Below, piece by piece: positions 17,098 to 22,896 of a DNA stretch of 56,040 nt (its first letter is position 1; the number at the start of each line of letters is the position of its first letter). This DNA comes from CAWULT01 sp963923455. GTDB taxonomy: Bacteria > Acidobacteriota > Vicinamibacteria > Vicinamibacterales > UBA2999. The position numbers and the translations under genes are program-made. The stretch lies in NCBI GenBank assembly GCA_963923455.1, contig CAWULT010000017.1, forward strand, positions 1-56,040. The letters run 5' to 3'. The notes beneath the pieces are model-generated. The model was given only the letters and a program-made list of their open reading frames with translations, was not told where the DNA came from and ran no database searches.

Positions 17098-17619
17098 ATG
17101 GTCCGCGACACCGCCGCCTGCGCGCTGCTCACCGCCGCGCTGCTGCCCGTGCTGGGCAGCCCGCTCGAGGCCCAGACGGCCACGCCGAAGCCTCGGCGCG
17201 CGACGGCGCGGCCCGCCGCCACCGGCACCACCACCCGGCGCCTGAGCGGCACGGTCGTGACCCGGCACGAACCGCCGCGGCCGGTGCCCGGCGCGCACGT
17301 GCAGCTGCGCGACCGTGCCGGCGCCGTCGTCGCGGCCGCGCGCGCCAATTCGCAGGGGGCGTTCGTCTTCGCGCTGCCAGGCGCGGGCCCCTACTGCGTC
17401 GAAGTGGTCGAGGACGAGGGGCGTGTGCTCGCGGTGGAATGCGAGGACGAGCGCGCGGCCATCGCGCCGGTGGGCGACGCCACCCCGCTCACGCTGCGGG
17501 TGCCGGTGCCGGTGGCCGGCGGCTGGCCGACCAGCGCCAAGCTGATCCTGGGCGCCGCGGCCGCCTCTGGCGTGGCCGCCATCGTCAGCAGCGGGACGCC
17601 GGCCAGCCCCGAACGCTGA
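17098..17619 (+). CDS. Small exported protein with carboxypeptidase-regulatory-like fold
   Basis: This 173-residue protein has a signal peptide (cleavage near LEAQ, about residue 20). A basic Pro/Ala/Arg/Thr linker follows, then a domain of about 80 residues whose pattern (LSGTVV...PVPGAHVQLRDRAG...ANSQGAFVFALPGAGPY) fits carboxypeptidase-regulatory/SpaA-like beta sandwiches. A C-terminal hydrophobic helix (about 150-166) could anchor it. Function is unknown. It converges with the lasso precursor gene at 17642, leaving only 22 bases between the stops. Confidence 0.5.
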   Translation: MVRDTAACALLTAALLPVLGSPLEAQTATPKPRRATARPAATGTTTRRLSGTVVTRHEPPRPVPGAHVQLRDRAGAVVAAARANSQGAFVFALPGAGPYCVEVVEDEGRVLAVECEDERAAIAPVGDATPLTLRVPVPVAGGWPTSAKLILGAAAASGVAAIVSSGTPASPER

Positions 17620-17641
17620 CCGTCCGGCCCGCGCGGGTCGT

Positions 17642-17788
17642 CTACCGCGTCCGCGCCTGCGACTTCGTGCCTCCGTCCTTCATCGGGCCGCCGCGGCTGT
17701 TCTGCGTCAACGTCGCCGCGTCGCCGTAGGTGACGAGGGTCGGCGTCGTGTAGGGCTGCCTGGCCGGCGGATTCGTGGTGTCAGACAT
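17642..17788 (-). CDS. Lasso-peptide precursor A1 (48 aa)
   Basis: This short gene encodes a 48-residue peptide. The leader contains Y13-xx-P16-x-L18-xxx-G22-x5-T28, exactly the motif that lasso leader peptides present to the B1/RRE protein. If cleavage leaves Thr at -2, as is usual, the core is NSRGGPMKDGGTKSQARTR with Asp at position 9, the right spacing for a nine-residue macrolactam. Cleavage one residue later would give an eight-residue ring. The core is cationic, has an RGG motif, lacks aromatic residues and ends in Arg. The ATG (17786-17788) overlaps the stop of the kinase gene (8-base overlap, ATGTCTGA), so the two are translationally coupled. It aligns without gaps to precursor A2. 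Product and topology are inferred. Confidence 0.8.
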   Translation of the reverse strand: MSDTTNPPARQPYTTPTLVTYGDAATLTQNSRGGPMKDGGTKSQARTR

Positions 17789-18794
17789 GGGCTGCGCACT
17801 CTCCTGACCGGGCCCGTACCGCTCGCGCCACCCATGCGCACGCCGCCCGCAGGTTCACGAGGTCTTCGCCGAACGTGAGCGCGCGCACCGGCACCCGCGC
17901 GACGAGCGAGCCGAGCACCTCGAATTCCTCGGCCCGCATCCGGGCGTCGAGCAGGTAGCCGCCGTAAGTGTTCGGCACCAGGCCCATCAGCGCCTCCCGG
18001 GGCGACAACCCGGCGATCGACGGCACCTCGAGGCCGGACGCACGCGGCCGCAGCAGGTACACCGTGTCGATTGGGACCGGCGCGTCGTGGAACCGGTACC
18101 CGTGTTCGAGCAGGTCGAGATACCGCTTCGCGTACGTGTCACTGAACGACGGCAGGAGCGCGGACGGCCCGAAGAGGCCCGCGGCGCTGTCGGCCCACAT
18201 GCTGACCCGAGGATAGCCCGGAAACGCCCGCATCGGCGCACCGGGCCCGAGGGGCACGATGTCGTCGGACAGCAGTGGATGGCCGAGGGCTGCGAAAGCG
18301 GCCGCCGTCGTCGACTTCCCGGCGCCGGCCTCGCCCGCAAACAGCACCGCCCGTCCGTCGATCACGACGCCGCTCGCGTGGAGGGGCACGATGCCGCGCA
18401 GGCGCATCACGAACCCGAGCACGGGTCCGAGCAGGTAGGTGGCCGCGTCCACGGCCGTCAGCGGCGCCCGCCAGGACGCGCGCACGACGGCACCGTCGCC
18501 TGCGACGTCGAAGGTGGCGCCCTCCAGGTACTGCAGCCGGTAGTCGCCGCTCGCGGTCCGCCAGATGACGAGCAGCGGCGCGCCGGAGACGTCACGATCC
18601 GCGCTGACGTACCAGGGCGCACCGGTGGGCGGCACGACGGTGCCAGCAGGTTCGCCCGCCATCTCGACACGGACGTCCGGCGGGGCGCAACCATTCGTCT
18701 GGCGCAGGCCGGCGATCGGCGCCGTCGACGCGAGCGACAGGCCGCAGGCCACGGTCCGCCACGTGAACGCCGGGCGGTGCGACAGAAGAGCCAT
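17781..18794 (-). CDS. HPr-kinase-like lasso-peptide tailoring kinase
   Basis: This 337-residue protein has a C-terminal HprK-like P-loop domain. The Walker A motif GEAGAGKST occupies about 154-162, preceded by H139-A-S and G-V-V-I-D-G-R, and followed by SDD (176-178). The first ~130 residues are specific to the HprK-related RiPP group. Related kinases in lasso clusters (paeninodin type) phosphorylate a C-terminal serine of the precursor. Neither precursor here ends in Ser, so the acceptor must be an internal Ser/Thr, or the role differs. It lies 14 bases after precursor A2 and overlaps A1, i.e. between the two substrates. No HPr gene is present, arguing against carbon-catabolite control. Confidence 0.75.
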   Translation of the reverse strand: MALLSHRPAFTWRTVACGLSLASTAPIAGLRQTNGCAPPDVRVEMAGEPAGTVVPPTGAPWYVSADRDVSGAPLLVIWRTASGDYRLQYLEGATFDVAGDGAVVRASWRAPLTAVDAATYLLGPVLGFVMRLRGIVPLHASGVVIDGRAVLFAGEAGAGKSTTAAAFAALGHPLLSDDIVPLGPGAPMRAFPGYPRVSMWADSAAGLFGPSALLPSFSDTYAKRYLDLLEHGYRFHDAPVPIDTVYLLRPRASGLEVPSIAGLSPREALMGLVPNTYGGYLLDARMRAEEFEVLGSLVARVPVRALTFGEDLVNLRAACAWVARAVRARSGECAAHV

Positions 18795-18808
18795 CGACTG
18801 GCGGAGTG

Positions 18809-18955
18809 TCAGCGCGTGCGGGTCTGGGCGCCGCTGCCCTTGTCGTTCTTGCCGCCAGTCGCCTGGTTCTGGGTGAGCTGGGCGACGTCGCCGTAGGTGA
18901 CGAGGCGCGGGCTCACGTACGTCTGCTTCTGCGGTTCGACGTTCGAACGGATCAC
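18809..18955 (-). CDS. Lasso-peptide precursor A2 (48 aa)
   Basis: This is a second 48-residue precursor, starting at GTG 18953-18955. The start is set by a consensus AGGAGG five to six bases upstream. The leader motif is Y13-xx-P16-x-L18-xxx-G22-x5-T28, at the same residue positions as in A1. The predicted core is NQATGGKNDKGSGAQTRTR, again 19 residues with Asp at position 9 and ending in R-T-R. The LVTYGD leader segment is identical to A1, down to a shared 20-base stretch (18886-18905 versus 17719-17738). The gene follows the cyclase gene by 45 bases and precedes the kinase by 14. Sequence differences from A1 are concentrated in the core and N-terminal tail, as expected for a diverged duplicate. 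Confidence 0.8.
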   Translation of the reverse strand: MIRSNVEPQKQTYVSPRLVTYGDVAQLTQNQATGGKNDKGSGAQTRTR

Positions 18956-18961
18956 CGGCGC

Positions 18962-18967
18962 CCTCCT
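18962..18967 (-). promoter_or_regulatory. Consensus ribosome-binding site of precursor A2
   Basis: A perfect AGGAGG on the minus strand sits six bases upstream of the GTG of precursor A2 and decides its start. It is stronger than any other site in the lasso locus, consistent with the precursor being made in excess over the enzymes. Confidence 0.75.
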
Positions 18968-19000
18968 GGCGAGTAATGATGCGGGTTCCTCTGCGAAGAT

Positions 19001-20839
19001 TCAAGCCGGCGCCGCGCGATCCGCGTGCAGCCAGCGGGCCAGGCACACCGCCGCCAGCCCCCCGGCCGCGCCATCCACCATCAACCGCTCGGGCGTGACG
19101 GTCGCCCGAAACCGGCCGGCGTCGACGAAACGGCGCATCTCCGGCACCGCGTCGAACCATCGCACGGCGTCCTCGACCGTCCCCCGCACGCGCACCGCCA
19201 CCGGGTCGCCTGCGAGCGGCGTCTTCGGCCGCCGCCGGATCACGTCGGGCAGCAGCGCCGCGGTCGACGCCCGCAGCACGGCCTTGTCGACACACCATGG
19301 CAGCGACGGCAGACCGAGCGCGAACTCGACGACCCGCCGGTCGAAGAACGGATGCCGTGTCTCGATCGGCTGTCCGGTCGCGCCGGGGTCCTGCGCCTCG
19401 AATGTCGCGGACCACCAGGGGTGCGCGAGCAGCGACCAGGCGTCGGCCCGCAGGCCGCCTGCGGCCGGCAGGCCGTCGAGCCGGAACCGCGCGAGCCGGG
19501 CCGGCACGTCGACGGACGACCGCAGGGCCTCTCCGAGCCACGGGGGCACGGCATCCGGATGGCCGTGCCACCAGCGACGCACGGAGCTGCCGATGCCGAG
19601 CGGGGGCCGAAGCCCCCGCCGCCAGCACTGCCACAGGCCCTCGACGAGTTGGGACAGCGGCACCCGGCCGAGGTGCCGGCAGACCGTGGCGGGAATCAGC
19701 GCCGGATCGCCTCCGTCTCCCGTGAGCAGCACGGGCGCCCGCGCGGCAGCCAGCGCGAGCAGGTCGCTCATGATGGCCGACAGCGGCTCTGGCACCGGTT
19801 CGGCCGGGCGCGCGTCCGCATCCCACCGGTCGAACAACCGGTAGTCGTCGACGGCGAGGTGCGCAATCGGCACGCCGAGCGCCTCGGCCACGATCGACGA
19901 ATAGTGCCGCTCGTCGTCGGGCATCAGGCGATCGTAGACGGCCGTGTACGCGTGCAGGCTCGACGACGCCGCGTCGCGCCCGCGGGCCGCGGCGGCGAAC
20001 GCCGCGAGGCTCGACGAGTCGAGGCCGCCGCTCATCAGGAGCCCGACGGGCCCGTCGCCGAGCCGGTCTCGCACCGCGGCCGTCACGACCTCGCGGAAGT
20101 GCTCGACGTACTCCTCCGGGCGCCGGTAGCGCACCTGACGCGGCGGCACCAGCGCCCAGTGGCGCGACAGCGCGAGCGTCCACGACGACCGCTCGGGGCG
20201 CAGCACCAGCGTATGGGCCGGCGGCACGCGGGAAACGCCGGCAAAGAGCGTCGTGCCCTCCTCCTGCACGCCGCCGAACACCAGCAGGTCCGCCACCGAT
20301 TCGTCGCGCAGGGTGCGGCCATCCTCGGCCGCCCGCCTGACGGCGGCGAGCACGTTGCCGAGCACCATCGTGCTGGCGCCCCGCGCGTAGTAGAGCGGCT
20401 TCACCCCGAACGCGTCGCGCAGCGCCACCAGCGTCCGCGTGACGTCGTCCCAGATGCAGGCCGCGAAGTCGCCGAGCAGCCGCGCGCCGCACGACGGTCC
20501 CCACGCCGCGTAGGCGCACAGCAGCAGTTCGACGTCGGACGCTCCGGACAGCGCCCGTCCCGTCGCCGGCGTCAGCGCGGCGACCAGCGACGCGCGGTCG
20601 TCGAGTCGACCGTCGAAGACCGCCCACGCGCGTCCACCCGCGACGGCCAGGCTGTGCGGCTGCGCCGGCTCGCGCTCCGGCGCGTCGGGACGCAGCGGCG
20701 TCCAGGCCAGCCCGACGGGCCCTGCGGCCCAGACGCACGTGGCCGACGCGCGGTACGGCGGCACGTTCACCAGCGCCCGCACGCGGTCCCCGTCGACGGG
20801 CGCTCCGTCCAGATTCACGATCGCGGCAATGCCTGCCAT
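19001..20839 (-). CDS. Asparagine-synthetase-like lasso macrolactam synthetase (C protein)
   Basis: This 612-residue protein has an N-terminal class-II amidotransferase-like domain (1 to ~215) and a C-terminal ATP-pyrophosphatase domain with the SGGLDSS motif (270-276). In the lasso pathway such enzymes adenylate the Asp/Glu side chain of the core and close the lactam. Residue 2 is Ala, not the Cys nucleophile of true asparagine synthetase, so glutamine hydrolysis is lost as in known lasso C proteins. The start at ATG 20837-20839 (MAGIAAIVN) matches the family; the frame runs upstream to 21082 without homology. It is the first gene of the C-A2-kinase-A1 unit and is divergent from the methyltransferase across 115 bases. 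Confidence 0.88.
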   Translation of the reverse strand: MAGIAAIVNLDGAPVDGDRVRALVNVPPYRASATCVWAAGPVGLAWTPLRPDAPEREPAQPHSLAVAGGRAWAVFDGRLDDRASLVAALTPATGRALSGASDVELLLCAYAAWGPSCGARLLGDFAACIWDDVTRTLVALRDAFGVKPLYYARGASTMVLGNVLAAVRRAAEDGRTLRDESVADLLVFGGVQEEGTTLFAGVSRVPPAHTLVLRPERSSWTLALSRHWALVPPRQVRYRRPEEYVEHFREVVTAAVRDRLGDGPVGLLMSGGLDSSSLAAFAAAARGRDAASSSLHAYTAVYDRLMPDDERHYSSIVAEALGVPIAHLAVDDYRLFDRWDADARPAEPVPEPLSAIMSDLLALAAARAPVLLTGDGGDPALIPATVCRHLGRVPLSQLVEGLWQCWRRGLRPPLGIGSSVRRWWHGHPDAVPPWLGEALRSSVDVPARLARFRLDGLPAAGGLRADAWSLLAHPWWSATFEAQDPGATGQPIETRHPFFDRRVVEFALGLPSLPWCVDKAVLRASTAALLPDVIRRRPKTPLAGDPVAVRVRGTVEDAVRWFDAVPEMRRFVDAGRFRATVTPERLMVDGAAGGLAAVCLARWLHADRAAPA

Positions 20840-20918
20840 GGGCGCACGGCGCGAGCCGTCGCGCCAGTCCGTCAGCGTACCCGATGCCCTGACGGCGTCC
20901 AACCCGAGCCGTCGACGC

Positions 20919-20938
20919 CCTCGCACGACTGTGCGAGG
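20919..20938. promoter_or_regulatory. Perfect palindrome in the cyclase/methyltransferase divergent region
   Basis: An 8-bp inverted repeat, CCTCGCAC-GACT-GTGCGAGG, lies 16 bases before the methyltransferase ATG and 80 bases before the cyclase gene. It could be an operator controlling both, or an RNA hairpin in the methyltransferase leader. No regulator gene is visible nearby. Confidence 0.4.
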
Positions 20939-20954
20939 ATCGCCCTGGGCCCCG

Positions 20955-22097
20955 ATGTCGAACCGCGAACTCCTCCGCTTCCACGCGTTCTGCCTCACCG
21001 ACACCGGCACGCGGCTCGAGCAGTTCGACCGGGCCATCCACGCAACCGTGCAGCCCGGGAACATCGTCGTCGACCTGGGCACGGGCTCGGGCGTGCTGGC
21101 CTACCTGGCCTGCCGCGCGGGGGCGAGCCGGGTCTACGCGATCGAAGGCGACCGCGCGGTCGGCCTGGCCCACCTCCTGGCCCCGGGCACGGGCTACGCG
21201 GATCGGATTACGTTCATCGACCGGCCGTCCTTCCAGGTGACACTGCCCGAGCGCGTCGATGTCGTGCTGGGCGACGTGTTCGACACCTTCGGCCTGCAGG
21301 CGCGCGGCCTGTCGGCGCTCATCGACGCGCGGCACCGGTTCCTGAACGCGGACGGCCGGATGGTGCCCGGCGAGATTCGTCTCGAGGTGGCGCCGGTCGA
21401 GGCCGGCCGGGAGTACCGCGGTGACGTGGACGTGTGGAGCCGGCAGGTGCTCGGGATCGATCTGACGCCGCTGCGAACCCTGGCGATCAACCAGCCGCAT
21501 CCGGCCCGCTTCGAACCGTCGCAGCTGCTGGCGGCGCCAGCCGTCATCGCGACCGTGCGTCCGGACCTCGAATCCCCGCGCGTCGCCGGAATTCTCCGGA
21601 CGACGATCGACCGGGACGGCGTGCTGCACGGCCTGTGCGGCAGCTTCGTCGCCACGCTGGCGGACGGCATCACGATCCGCAACACGCCGGGTGACTCGAG
21701 CACCAGCAACTTCGCGCAGGCGCTCTTCCCCATCGCGCAGCCGACCCCGGTGGCGGCTGGGGACACCGTCGACATCGAGCTCGATTGGTACGACGGACTC
21801 GAAGTCCGCTGGCGCGTGACCGTCTGGCCCGTGGCCGGCGGAGCCGCGCGCCGCTTCGAGGGCGCGACGCTGTTCGGCGCCCTGCTGGACCCGGCCGAAC
21901 TCCACCGCCTGTCGACACAGTCCCCGCCCAGGCGGTCGGCAATCGGCCAGGCCGAGTACGAGCTGCTGGCGCGCTGCGACGGCACGCAGTCGACGGCGGC
22001 GCTGGCGGCCTGGGCCCACGGGCGCTTCCCTGACCTGTTCCCGACCGCGCAGGAAGCTGGCGTGTTCGTGCGGTCAGTGGTCGCGCGGGCGACGTGA
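20955..22097 (+). CDS. PRMT-like methyltransferase with C-terminal PqqD-like domain
   Basis: This 380-residue protein starts like a protein arginine methyltransferase: LLRFHAFCLTDTGTRLEQF matches the conserved H-x-x-L-x-D-x-x-R helix. The SAM motif I VDLGTGSG follows (39-46), then AGASRVYAIE (55-64). The PRMT double-Glu loop is not conserved; the corresponding segment reads LGDVFDTFGL. Arginine specificity is therefore not assured. The last ~65 residues (SAIGQAEYELLARCDGT ... FPTAQEAGVFVRSV) look like a PqqD/RRE winged helix, which would let it bind the lasso leader. It is the only gene of the locus on the plus strand and its 3' end overlaps the B2 gene by 24 bases. Arg-rich cores make the precursors plausible substrates; this is inference. 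Confidence 0.65.
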   Translation: MSNRELLRFHAFCLTDTGTRLEQFDRAIHATVQPGNIVVDLGTGSGVLAYLACRAGASRVYAIEGDRAVGLAHLLAPGTGYADRITFIDRPSFQVTLPERVDVVLGDVFDTFGLQARGLSALIDARHRFLNADGRMVPGEIRLEVAPVEAGREYRGDVDVWSRQVLGIDLTPLRTLAINQPHPARFEPSQLLAAPAVIATVRPDLESPRVAGILRTTIDRDGVLHGLCGSFVATLADGITIRNTPGDSSTSNFAQALFPIAQPTPVAAGDTVDIELDWYDGLEVRWRVTVWPVAGGAARRFEGATLFGALLDPAELHRLSTQSPPRRSAIGQAEYELLARCDGTQSTAALAAWAHGRFPDLFPTAQEAGVFVRSVVARAT

Positions 22098-22514
22098 CGC
22101 CGCCGCGGGCACGAGCACGCCGAACCGCCCGTCCGGCGCGTCCGCCCCGGGATGGTCGACCCACGCATGCGCCGCGAGGGCCGGCCCCTCCTTGCGCACG
22201 CCGATCCTGAGTTCGGCCGCGGCCCCGCGCCGCCGCAGCAGCGCGTACAGCACCAGGCTCTCGCGCAGGCAGCTCGACGGCATGGGCAGATGGCGATAGG
22301 GCATGCCGGCGAATCGCGCCAGGCGGCGGCACTCGTCGGCGCCCGGCGATCCGGGCCCGGCCGTGCGCCTCGTCCCGCGTCCGAGGCGGGACACCAGGAC
22401 CGGCAACGGGTGCAGGCGCAGTCCCGCCTCGACGCGGATGGCCAGCAGCGTGCTCTCCACGAGGTTCCCCCAGTCGCGCGCCGACCACGCCCGCAGCCCG
22501 GTGAACCGTCTCAT
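22074..22514 (-). CDS. Lasso-peptide B2 transglutaminase-like leader protease
   Basis: This 146-residue protein fits the lasso B2 family, a papain/transglutaminase-like cysteine protease that removes the leader peptide. The catalytic cysteine is C82 in MPSSCLRESLVLYALLRRRG and the histidine is H116 in AAHAWVD. The acid could be D120, D125 or D128; D128 has the His-to-Asp spacing (+12) of McjB. The ATG at 22512-22514 overlaps the B1 stop (ATGA), so B1 and B2 are coupled and presumably act as a complex. Its 3' end runs 24 bases into the convergent methyltransferase gene. Confidence 0.88.
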   Translation of the reverse strand: MRRFTGLRAWSARDWGNLVESTLLAIRVEAGLRLHPLPVLVSRLGRGTRRTAGPGSPGADECRRLARFAGMPYRHLPMPSSCLRESLVLYALLRRRGAAAELRIGVRKEGPALAAHAWVDHPGADAPDGRFGVLVPAAASRRPRDH

Positions 22515-22795
22515 GCCACCCGCGCCAGCAGCCCCTTCGCACACAGGTCCGAGACGAGCGCCCGCACGTCCCGCTCGAGCACGTCCGCCGAAACGTCGTA
22601 CTCGTCGAGCAGCGCGGCGCACACCTGCGGCAGGGGCTGGCGGTCGGCGACCAACCGCCAGATCCGGGTGCCCACCGCGTCGAGGCCGTAGTACACGCCG
22701 GACTCCAGATTCAGCAGCGCCGCCTCCCCCGACAGCTCCCGGAACAGGACAGACGGCCCCGGTTCGAAGCGCTCGATGCCTTCCCCGCCCGTCAC
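22511..22795 (-). CDS. PqqD-like lasso B1 leader-recognition protein (RRE)
   Basis: This 94-residue PqqD-family protein is the RiPP recognition element of the split B1/B2 system. The typical pattern is visible: VLFRELSGEAALLNLESGVYYGLDAVGTRIWRL (about 16-48), then a C-terminal helix pair. It binds the YxxPxL...G...T leader and presents the precursor to B2. The start is taken as GTG 22793-22795, which has GAGG five bases upstream; no ATG exists in a sensible position. It is first in the B1-B2 pair and divergent from the Wzc-like kinase gene at 22897 across 101 bases, the likely promoter region for both. Confidence 0.87.
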   Translation of the reverse strand: MTGGEGIERFEPGPSVLFRELSGEAALLNLESGVYYGLDAVGTRIWRLVADRQPLPQVCAALLDEYDVSADVLERDVRALVSDLCAKGLLARVA

Positions 22796-22896
22796 GCGCG
22801 CCTCGTCGACGCGGGCCGCGCGTGCAGAAACGCGCAGCCGCGCGCCGGAGGCTGTGCTGCGCGCGCAACGATGCCGATACCTGGAACTAGCGACGG

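Noticed and set aside
17781..18794. HPr kinase/phosphorylase for carbon-catabolite control
   Set aside because: The protein has an unrelated N-terminal half, no HPr gene is nearby, and the gene is coupled to lasso precursors.
19001..20839. Asparagine biosynthesis (asnB) assignment
   Set aside because: Residue 2 is Ala instead of the catalytic Cys and the gene sits among lasso genes and precursors.
18795..22019. Continuous minus-strand frame upstream of the kinase giving a 1400-residue protein
   Set aside because: The part before 18794 is low-complexity and out of frame with the cyclase and precursor A2; the kinase begins at ATG 18794.
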